From: JACDBD01 sp050743385
GTDB lineage: Bacteria > Actinomycetota > Acidimicrobiia > IMCC26256 > JACDBD01
Assembly (NCBI GenBank): GCA_050743385.1
Contig: JBOGFJ010000039.1
Location: 1 to 5,696, forward strand
Reading direction: 5' to 3'
DNA length: 5,696 nucleotides
In this document: piece by piece, positions 1 to 5,161 of the stretch
Layout of the letters: each line of letters opens with the position of its first letter
Numbering within the stretch: the first letter of the stretch is position 1
Notes under the pieces: generated by a model
What the model was told of the DNA's origin: nothing
What the model saw: the letters and a program-made list of their open reading frames with translations, nothing else
Database searches by the model: none
Made by a program: the position numbers and the translations under genes

Positions 1-502
1 AGGCGTCGAACTCGTAGTGCGCGCCGTGGTACTCGACCCATCCGCCCTTCCAGAGCTCCCGGAGGGCCGGGATCATGTCGTCGAGCCGCTTGCCCCGATC
101 GCGGAACTCCTGGCCCGTCGCGTCGAACTCCTCCTTGCACCATCCGACGCCGACACCCATGTGCACGCGGTTGTCGGAGATGTACGCGGCGGTCCCGACG
201 AGTTTCGCCACCGTGAAGAGGTCGCGCGCGGGCGCGATGTACACGCCGCTCGTGAAGTGCAGGCTCGTGGTGACGGCGGCCATGGCCGAGATCAAGCACC
301 AGGTGTCGGGCCAGTTCGCTTCCGGCTGCCAGATCGGCGAGCCGTCCTCGTAGGGGGAGTACGTGTAGCGCGACTCGAGCTTCCGCGGGAAGAAGATGTG
401 GTCGGACACGTAGATGCCCGCGTAGCCCATCTCGTCGCACGCCCGGCACAGGTCGAGCAGCTGGTCGGTCTCGAGGAACGCGACTGCCTGGTGGAACCGC
501 AT
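1..502 (-). CDS. LLM class (luciferase-like) oxidoreductase, probably F420-dependent; C-terminal part beyond window
   Basis: This is the N-terminal 167 residues of a luciferase-like TIM-barrel oxidoreductase; the rest lies beyond the left edge. Family members move hydride or oxygen using F420 or reduced FMN in the cytoplasm. Seen in the sequence: an N-terminal strand MRFHQAVAF, the early barrel segment GYAGIYVSDHIF at about residues 26-37, a TSGVYIAPARD strand/loop near 84-94, and the diagnostic GVGVGWCKEEF at about 116-126 (GxGxGWxxEEF). That motif is typical of the F420-dependent branch of the family, followed by RGKRLDDMIPALRELW, also typical. The ATG at 502-500 is preceded by GGGAG at a 7-base spacing. 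It shares one base with the stop codon of the upstream BKACE gene (TGATG), so the two are probably translationally coupled. F420 rather than FMN is inferred from the motif only. The substrate is unknown. Confidence 0.9.
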   Translation of the reverse strand, partial: MRFHQAVAFLETDQLLDLCRACDEMGYAGIYVSDHIFFPRKLESRYTYSPYEDGSPIWQPEANWPDTWCLISAMAAVTTSLHFTSGVYIAPARDLFTVAKLVGTAAYISDNRVHMGVGVGWCKEEFDATGQEFRDRGKRLDDMIPALRELWKGGWVEYHGAHYEFDA

Positions 503-1413
503 CAGCCCGCTCCCGCGCGCGCGGTCGCGGGCAGGCGCAGGATCGTCGCCGCGTCGGTGCACGTCGCCACCGGCCGTCCGACCTCGTCCGCGACCGCCAC
601 CGCCTCCCGAACGAGCTCCTCGTTGGTGGGTTGGCGAGCACCCGCGTAGTCCTCGAGGCCGACGTGGACGTGGCCGCCGCGCTCGAGCGCGGCGCGCGCC
701 AGGCCACTCTCGACGACGTCGCCACCGAGCACAGCCACCGACCACGGCAGGTCGCAGCCGTCGAGCAGCTCGCGGTAGGCGTCGAGCGCGGTCACCGTCG
801 GCGGGAGTCCGAACGGAACACCTCCGTGCTTGGTCGCGAGATAGCCCGCATCCCCGCCGAAGTAGAGCTTGACCATCGCCCCCGAGGGCAGCCGTCGCGC
901 CCGCCACCACGCGAGCGCAGCCCGCAGGAACCCGGGCTCGAAGATCGCCATGCTCGGGCCGAGCCGGTGCCGTTCGCACAGCTCGAGCTGATAGCGGATG
1001 TCGTCGAACGAGTTGGCATACACGAACCCGGCCGCGGGCAGGCCGTCCGCGCCGAGACCACCCAGGTTGACCGACCCCGGGTCTGCGATCGAGATCCGCA
1101 TGAGGCCCGACTCGGCGAGCGGCGTGATGTGCGCGTAGGCGCCCCGCACGTCGGGCCCGGCGTTGGTGGTGGGGTAGAGCAGCGCGTCGGGTCGCTCGGC
1201 GAGTACCGGCCGCCAGCCCTCGAGATAGCGCTCGGCCGCGACCGCGCCCTCGACCATGAACACGTCGACGTGGTTGTGCACGATCGCGGCGCCGGCATCG
1301 AGGCAGCGCAGCGCGTCGGCGGCGATCTCCTCCGGCGAGCGGGGCGTGTTCGGGTTCTGATCCTTCGTCGTCACGCCGTTGAGCGCAGCTTCGATGATCA
1401 CTGGCCCGGTCAT
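502..1413 (-). CDS. BKACE / DUF849 family protein (3-keto-5-aminohexanoate cleavage enzyme-like)
   Basis: A 303-residue protein of the beta-keto acid cleavage enzyme family. Characterised members use a divalent metal to condense a beta-keto acid with acetyl-CoA, giving acetoacetate plus a shortened acyl-CoA. Seen: the N-terminal strand PVIIEAALNG, PEEIAADALRCLDAGA at about 27-42, then VHNHVD with H46 and H48 at the metal-ligand positions of the lysine-fermentation enzyme Kce. Near the C-terminus HVHVGLED supplies E254 (third metal ligand) and D255. Odd: the family usually has HxRxGxED there, with the Arg (Arg226 of Kce) in the catalytic dyad; here it is H250. The N-terminal Glu that Kce uses near the substrate amine (Glu14) also appears absent. 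Substrate is therefore probably not 3-keto-5-aminohexanoate, so no gene symbol is given. The ATG lacks a clear Shine-Dalgarno sequence but fits the family N-terminus. It is first in a unit with the downstream LLM gene. Confidence 0.9.
   Translation of the reverse strand: MTGPVIIEAALNGVTTKDQNPNTPRSPEEIAADALRCLDAGAAIVHNHVDVFMVEGAVAAERYLEGWRPVLAERPDALLYPTTNAGPDVRGAYAHITPLAESGLMRISIADPGSVNLGGLGADGLPAAGFVYANSFDDIRYQLELCERHRLGPSMAIFEPGFLRAALAWWRARRLPSGAMVKLYFGGDAGYLATKHGGVPFGLPPTVTALDAYRELLDGCDLPWSVAVLGGDVVESGLARAALERGGHVHVGLEDYAGARQPTNEELVREAVAVADEVGRPVATCTDAATILRLPATARAGAG
510..514 (-). promoter_or_regulatory. Shine-Dalgarno site for the left-edge LLM gene
   Basis: On the minus strand this reads GGGAG, seven bases before the ATG at 502-500. 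It lies inside the last codons of the BKACE gene and supports the TGATG-coupled start of the downstream oxidoreductase. Confidence 0.6.
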
Positions 1414-1460
1414 GGCGGCGACGGTAGCGTCCCGCTCGACGCGCGGAAAGTAGAGGAAAC
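1414..1460. promoter_or_regulatory. Divergent intergenic region with overlapping start signals
   Basis: These 47 bases separate the start codons of the BKACE unit (minus) and the CMD-SDR-EthD unit (plus), and any promoters for the two must overlap here or reach into the genes. No consensus -35/-10 pair is convincing. On the minus strand TACTTT (1447-1452) and TACCGT (1423-1428) are weak -10-like hexamers. I see no clear operator palindrome. The arrangement implies co-regulation, but this is inference from geometry. Confidence 0.5.
1453..1457 (+). promoter_or_regulatory. Probable Shine-Dalgarno site for CMD gene 1
   Basis: GAGGA lies three bases before the GTG at 1461, a short spacing. GGAAAG at 1445-1450 is an alternative with ten bases. 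The next in-frame start-like codon is a GTG near residue 24, inside conserved-looking sequence, so GTG 1461 is preferred. Confidence 0.45.
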
Positions 1461-1949
1461 GTGCGAGCGAGCTCCACGGGCACTACCTGGCTTCCGGTCG
1501 AGGCCGCGGGTGACACCGCGCTCGACCGGGTGTTCGGGCTTACGCCCGCCGCCTACGCGGACTTCCGACAGGTCGACGCCGCGCTCTGGGATCCCGCTCG
1601 CGTCGATCCTGCCCTGACCGAGCTCTGTCGCCTGCGGATCGCCCAGCTGATCGGCTGTGACGCCGAGCTCGGGGTGCGTCACGACCAGGCACGCGCCGCG
1701 GGACTGACCGAGGAGAAGATCGCGGAGCTGCGCCAGTGGCCAACCTCGCCGCGCTACTCCGACATCGACCGCGCCGTCCTCAACTTCGCCGAGAAGTTCG
1801 TCATCGACGCGTCGAGTGTCGACGACGACGACTGCCGGGCGCTCCGCGCGCATCTCGGCGACCCCGAGATCGCCGCGCTCACGACCGCGGTCGCGGTGTT
1901 CGACGCCATGGCGCGGTTCCGGGTCGCGCTCGGCATCGGAGGCGCGTGA
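1461..1949 (+). CDS. Carboxymuconolactone decarboxylase (CMD/AhpD-fold) family protein 1, non-canonical active site
   Basis: A 162-residue all-alpha protein of the CMD/AhpD fold, a group that includes gamma-carboxymuconolactone decarboxylase and the peroxidase-linked disulfide reductase AhpD. Seen: E54 twelve residues before C66 in ELCRLRIAQLIGC, the same spacing as Glu118-Cys130 of mycobacterial AhpD; then the family's GLTEEKIAEL at 81-90 and DRAVLNFAEKFV near 103-114. Odd: the second Cys of the usual CxxC is replaced by E69 (CDAE), and the expected His position is R73 with H74 next to it. A thiol-disulfide reductase role is therefore doubtful; a lyase, isomerase or structural role is possible. 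The GTG start is used; the stop overlaps the next gene by one base (TGATG). It is first in a four-gene unit and is followed directly by a second CMD gene, which suggests a hetero-oligomer. The fold is fairly sure and the reaction unknown. Confidence 0.85.
   Translation: MRASSTGTTWLPVEAAGDTALDRVFGLTPAAYADFRQVDAALWDPARVDPALTELCRLRIAQLIGCDAELGVRHDQARAAGLTEEKIAELRQWPTSPRYSDIDRAVLNFAEKFVIDASSVDDDDCRALRAHLGDPEIAALTTAVAVFDAMARFRVALGIGGA
1938..1942 (+). promoter_or_regulatory. Strong Shine-Dalgarno site for CMD gene 2
   Basis: GGAGG sits six bases before the ATG at 1949, within the final codons of CMD gene 1. It fixes the start of CMD gene 2 at the TGATG overlap. Confidence 0.75.
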
Positions 1950-2464
1950 TGCGGATCTCGGTGCCCGAAGGTGGCTCGTCGTTCTTCGACCACCAGCCCG
2001 AGCTGTTCGCGCTCTTCAACCGGTACTACGGAACGTTGTGGAGCGAGGGCGTCCTCGACCAGGCCACGAAGGAGGTCGGGCGGCTGCGCAACGCCCGGGT
2101 GACGGGCTGCAACATCTGCAAGAACCTCCGGTTCGCCGGCGCCCGCGACGACGGTCTCACCGAAGCTCTCGTCACCGACATCACCGATGGGTACGAGACC
2201 AGCAACCTGCCCGAGCGCTTCAAGCTCGCGATCCGGTACGCCGACGTGCTGATCACCGACCCGAAGAGCCTGACCGACGATCTGCGCGAGGCACTCCTGG
2301 CCGAGTTCACCCCCGCGCAGATCGTCGAGCTGACCGCCACGATCACCGCCGCGATGGGGTTCTCCAAGGCGGCGGTCGCGTTCGGGCCTCCACCCGACAT
2401 GCCCGTCTTGGTCGTCCCGACCCCGACGCCCGACGGGTCGGTCTCCGATCCGCTGCCGTCCTGA
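1949..2464 (+). CDS. Carboxymuconolactone decarboxylase (CMD/AhpD-fold) family protein 2, CxxC but no His
   Basis: A 171-residue CMD-fold protein directly after and overlapping CMD gene 1. Seen: E42 twelve residues before C54 (EVGRLRNARVTGC), and an intact CxxC, C54-N-I-C57, matching Cys130/Cys133 of AhpD. The His expected four residues after the second Cys is R61. Then come GLTEALVTDI near 69-78, LPERFKLAIRYAD at 87-99 and FTPAQIVELTATI at 120-132, all typical of the family's later helices. The tail from about 147 is Pro-rich (PPPDMPVLVVPTPTPDG) and probably flexible. Family knowledge would allow thiol-disulfide redox activity or a lyase role; the missing His argues against a classic AhpD mechanism. 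Its partner lacks the second Cys but keeps a nearby His, so the pair may form one mixed oligomer. This is inference. Start chosen from the strong GGAGG. Confidence 0.87.
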   Translation: MRISVPEGGSSFFDHQPELFALFNRYYGTLWSEGVLDQATKEVGRLRNARVTGCNICKNLRFAGARDDGLTEALVTDITDGYETSNLPERFKLAIRYADVLITDPKSLTDDLREALLAEFTPAQIVELTATITAAMGFSKAAVAFGPPPDMPVLVVPTPTPDGSVSDPLPS

Positions 2465-2474
2465 CGGGGCGGAC

Positions 2475-3290
2475 GTGGGTGAGCTCGACGGCTACGGCGT
2501 GCTCGTCACCGGCGGTGGCAGCGGGATCGGGCTGGCCTGCGCGCGCCGCCTCGCCGCCGACGGCGCCGCGGTCACGATCTGCGGCCGCACGGAGAAGCGA
2601 CTGCGCGAAGCCGCCGGCGACACGCTGCGCTGGGTGGTCGCCGACGTCACCGACGAGGAGCAGGTGCGGACGGCGGTCGCGGAGGCCGTTGCCGCGCGCG
2701 GCAGTCTCGACGTCGTGGTCGCGTGCGCCGGCGGCTCGCACCACCTCGGGCCGATCGTCGCGTCGGACCTCGAGTCGTGGCGCGCCACCGTCGACGTCAA
2801 CGTGCTCGGCACGTTCCTCACGCTCAAGCACGCCGCGCCGGTGATGGCACGCGGTGGGCGCGGTTCGTTCGTCGGCGTCTCGTCGATCGCGGGGATCTCG
2901 ACGCACCGCTACCTGAGTGCGTACTGCGTCGGGAAGGCGGGAATCGACATGCTCGTACGGGTTGCGGCCGACGAGCTCGGGCCGTCGGGCATCCGGGTGA
3001 ACTCGGTGCGACCCGGGCTCGTCGACACCGAGCTCGTCGCCGGCATCCTCGCCACCGGCGACGTGCTGAACGACTATCTCGCGCAGATGCCGATCGCCCG
3101 CGTCGGCACACCCGACGACGTCGCCGGGCTCGTGCGGTTCCTTGCCGGTCCCGACTCGACGTGGGTGACCGGCCAGACGATCAGCGTCGACGGCGGCCAC
3201 CATCTCCGACGTGGCCCCGACTACACGCCGTTCGCGGAGCCGCTCTACGGCGCCGACACGCTGCGCGGGCTCCTCGCCGAGGGCGACTGA
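2475..3290 (+). CDS. Short-chain dehydrogenase/reductase (SDR), classical type, probably NADP(H)-preferring
   Basis: A 271-residue classical SDR, a Rossmann-fold oxidoreductase that interconverts alcohols and ketones with NAD(P)(H). Seen in order: cofactor loop T12-GGGSGIG (12-19); R38 after the second beta strand (CGRTEKR), which favours NADPH; acidic D57 in ADVTD; A83-C84-A85-G86 where NNAG is usual; N109 in VDVNV; catalytic Ser in VSSIAG (137 likely); Y150 and K154 in YCVGK; and PGLVDTEL at 180-187. The C-terminal VTGQTISVDGG is typical, but about 30 further residues follow (HHLRRGPDY and onward), a longer tail than many SDRs. The catalytic tetrad is complete, so the enzyme should be active. 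It starts at GTG ten bases after the CMD stop behind a weak GGGG, and ends six bases before the EthD gene. The substrate is unknown; a ring ketone or hydroxyacyl intermediate is plausible from context. Confidence 0.93.
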   Translation: MGELDGYGVLVTGGGSGIGLACARRLAADGAAVTICGRTEKRLREAAGDTLRWVVADVTDEEQVRTAVAEAVAARGSLDVVVACAGGSHHLGPIVASDLESWRATVDVNVLGTFLTLKHAAPVMARGGRGSFVGVSSIAGISTHRYLSAYCVGKAGIDMLVRVAADELGPSGIRVNSVRPGLVDTELVAGILATGDVLNDYLAQMPIARVGTPDDVAGLVRFLAGPDSTWVTGQTISVDGGHHLRRGPDYTPFAEPLYGADTLRGLLAEGD

Positions 3291-3296
3291 GCCGGG

Positions 3297-3995
3297 ATGG
3301 AGAAGGTCGTCTTCCTGTTCGGGCGCAAGCCCGGAGTTGGGACTGAGGAGTTCCGGCGTCACTATCTGGACGTGCACGCCCCGCTCGCGCTGCGGTCGAT
3401 GCAAGGTCTGCACCGCTACGTCGTCAACCTTCCCGATCCCGACCCCGAGAGCGACGCCGACGCGCCGTTCGACGCCGTCACCGAGCTGACGGTCGACTCG
3501 GCGGCAGGGCTCTTCGACCCGGCCCGCGCGTTCACCAGTGGAGCGGCCGCCGACGAGGTGCTCGCCGATCACGCCTCGTTCCTGGGGACCATGCACGCGT
3601 ACCGTGTGACCGAGCGGGTCGTGAAGGACTACGACCGCACGTGGCCGGACGGCGCGCGTTCGCCGGGCGTGAAGTACGTGTCGCTCATGCGGCGCGCGCC
3701 CGGCTCGTCGCCCCAGGAGTTCGACGCCTACTGGCGTGACCGCCACACACCGGTCGCGCTCGAGCACCACGGTGGTATGTGGAAGTACGTGCAGAACGTC
3801 GTGCGCGAACCCATGACGGCGGATGCACCACCGTTCGACGGCATGGTGGAGATGCACTTCCCGACCGTCGAGGAGTTCCGCGAGCGGTTCTTCACCCCGC
3901 CGGAGTCGATGGACCTCGTCCTCGAGGACGCGTACCGCTTCATGGACCGGTCGACGCTCGGGTACCCGGTCGGGGAGTACGTCCAGCTCGGCTGA
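3297..3995 (+). CDS. Tandem EthD-domain protein
   Basis: A 232-residue protein made of two EthD-type (ferredoxin-like, dimeric alpha-beta barrel) domains. Domain 1 is about residues 1-112 and domain 2 about 124-232. The repeat is plain: HYLDVHAPLAL (22-32) against YWRDRHTPVAL (145-155), RYVVNL (40-45) against KYVQNV (163-168), and APFDAVTEL (56-64) against PPFDGMVEM (178-186). H27 and H150 are the equivalent conserved histidines. EthD was named from the ethyl tert-butyl ether degradation cluster, where its exact role is unsettled; related dimeric alpha-beta barrel proteins include cyclases, dehydratases and monooxygenases. Two fused copies would let one chain form the barrel that single-domain members build as dimers. 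It is the last gene of the unit, six bases after the SDR stop, with only a weak ribosome-binding site, so coupled translation is likely. The reaction is unknown. Confidence 0.88.
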   Translation: MEKVVFLFGRKPGVGTEEFRRHYLDVHAPLALRSMQGLHRYVVNLPDPDPESDADAPFDAVTELTVDSAAGLFDPARAFTSGAAADEVLADHASFLGTMHAYRVTERVVKDYDRTWPDGARSPGVKYVSLMRRAPGSSPQEFDAYWRDRHTPVALEHHGGMWKYVQNVVREPMTADAPPFDGMVEMHFPTVEEFRERFFTPPESMDLVLEDAYRFMDRSTLGYPVGEYVQLG

Positions 3996-4056
3996 AGGGC
4001 TGTTCTGGCGTCATTCATCCCCAATAGTCGTGGGTAGGTGACGCCAAAACGGCCCT
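3996..4056. terminator. Long imperfect hairpin between convergent genes; probable bidirectional terminator
   Basis: Two 18-base arms, 3996-4013 (AGGGCTGTTCTGGCGTCA) and 4039-4056 (TGACGCCAAAACGGCCCT), pair with one C/A mismatch (4005/4047) and one T/G wobble (4001/4051), around a 25-base loop. Inside the loop CCCA (4020-4023) can pair with TGGG (4031-4034). It starts one base after the EthD stop and ends four bases before the stop of the convergent LLM gene, the right place for a two-way terminator. There is no T-run on either side, so it is not a classic intrinsic terminator; U-less hairpins are reported in Actinobacteria. It could instead be a dispersed palindromic repeat. Confidence 0.65.
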
Positions 4057-4060
4057 GCGG

Positions 4061-5161
4061 TCACGAGAAGGCGGGGATGACCTCCTCGCCGAAGAGCTCG
4101 ATCGAGCGCATGACCTTCTCGTGCGGGATCTTGTACGGGTTCACGAGGCAGAGCAGCAGATCGCAGCCGGCGGCCTCGTAGCGCTTCGCCAGCTCGATGC
4201 AGCGCTGCGGGTCGCCGACGACGGCGGAGCCGCTGTCCTTCAGGTAGTCGAAGTTGAGGCCTTGGAGCGCGCCCTCCTTGTCGTGCTTGTTCATCTCGGC
4301 CGCGTAGCTGTACGTGCCGAGGTCCTTCCCTTCCATGAAGTCGACGAGCGACCCGATGTGGCGCACCGCGGTCTTGATGTACCAGGGGAACGACTCCTCG
4401 GCGTCGGCGAACGCCCGCTCGTTCGTATCCGCGCAGTGCACCATGGTGAACGTCGCCGCCCGGTCGTTGACGAACTTGCCCACGGGCTTCTCGCACTCCT
4501 CGAGACCCTGGCGGTACATCCCGATGCGCTCGACGAGATCCTCCGGCGGCACCCCGACGGTGAACGAGCACAGCCCGATGCCATGGCGGCCGATCTCGCG
4601 GTGACCGTCGGCGCTGCTCGTCGCGCCCCAGAGCGGTGGGTGGGGCTGTTGGAGCGGCTTGGGTTGCACCCGCCGCGGCCCGCCCATGCGCCAGTGCTTG
4701 CCATCGGCTTGGTAGTACTCCTCGGTCCACGCCCCGACGATGTGGCCGAGCGCCTCCGACCACATCTCGCGCGTGTCGTGCGGGTCGATGTCGAAGCCCT
4801 CGATCTCGGCACGCGTCGACGAGCGTCCGGTGCCGAACTCCACCCGTCCGTCGGAGATCAGGTCGAGCACCGCCGCCGACTCGGCACTCCGGATCGGGTG
4901 GTTGTACGGCTTGGGCAACAGCCGCACGCCGTAGCCCAGCCGCATCGTCGTCGTGCGCGCCGCGATCGCGCCGTACAGCACCTCGGGGTTGGAGCAGTGC
5001 GAGTACTCCTCGAGGAAGTGGTGCTCGACCGTCCAGAAGGAATGGAAACCCGCCTGCTCACCGAGCACCGCCTGCTCGAGCGTGTCCTTGTACGCCTGGT
5101 GCTCCTTGCCGGGCGTGAACGGCTTCTCGACCGGGATCTCGTAGAACAGCGCGAACTTCAT
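4061..5161 (-). CDS. LLM class flavin-dependent (luciferase-like) monooxygenase
   Basis: A full-length 366-residue luciferase-like TIM-barrel protein, close in pattern to the FMNH2-dependent bacterial luciferase alpha-type branch. Seen: the start MKFALFYEI; FWTVEHHF at 42-49, with the family's Glu-His-His (E46, H47, H48); IAARTTTMRLGYGV near 66-79; HPIRSAESAAVLDLISDGRVEFGTGRSS at 88-115, covering the conserved AE..a.lD..S.GR...G.GR pattern; and QQPHPPLWGATSS near 171-183. Such enzymes use reduced flavin from a reductase plus O2 to oxidise small organics, for example aldehydes or ketones. No reductase gene is in the window. The open frame extends upstream to 5299, but the ATG at 5161 has a strong AGGAGAGGGAG and the family N-terminus begins there. 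This ATG overlaps the TetR stop by four bases (ATGA). It has no close resemblance in motif layout to the other LLM protein at the left edge, so it is not a recent duplicate. Substrate unknown. Confidence 0.93.
   Translation of the reverse strand: MKFALFYEIPVEKPFTPGKEHQAYKDTLEQAVLGEQAGFHSFWTVEHHFLEEYSHCSNPEVLYGAIAARTTTMRLGYGVRLLPKPYNHPIRSAESAAVLDLISDGRVEFGTGRSSTRAEIEGFDIDPHDTREMWSEALGHIVGAWTEEYYQADGKHWRMGGPRRVQPKPLQQPHPPLWGATSSADGHREIGRHGIGLCSFTVGVPPEDLVERIGMYRQGLEECEKPVGKFVNDRAATFTMVHCADTNERAFADAEESFPWYIKTAVRHIGSLVDFMEGKDLGTYSYAAEMNKHDKEGALQGLNFDYLKDSGSAVVGDPQRCIELAKRYEAAGCDLLLCLVNPYKIPHEKVMRSIELFGEEVIPAFS

Noticed and set aside
17..649. Plus-strand open frames (17-649, 75-353) at the left edge as genes
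   Set aside because: The minus strand encodes an LLM N-terminus with GxGxGWxxEEF and a coupled start; the plus frames show no motif.
631..1617. Open frame of 328 codons on the plus strand opposite the BKACE gene
   Set aside because: Antisense shadow: low-complexity Arg/Glu/Val-rich translation, no motif, and it runs across the divergent gap and into CMD 1.
2343..3857. Long 504-codon open frame on the minus strand across CMD 2, the SDR and the EthD gene
   Set aside because: It lies antisense to three genes with clear family motifs. Its translation is Arg/Val/His-rich with no recognisable domain, as expected for a high-GC shadow frame.
4061..5161. True bacterial luciferase (luxA) or a bioluminescence operon
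   Set aside because: The EHH motif is shared by the wide LLM family. No luxB, luxCDE or flavin reductase gene is next to it.
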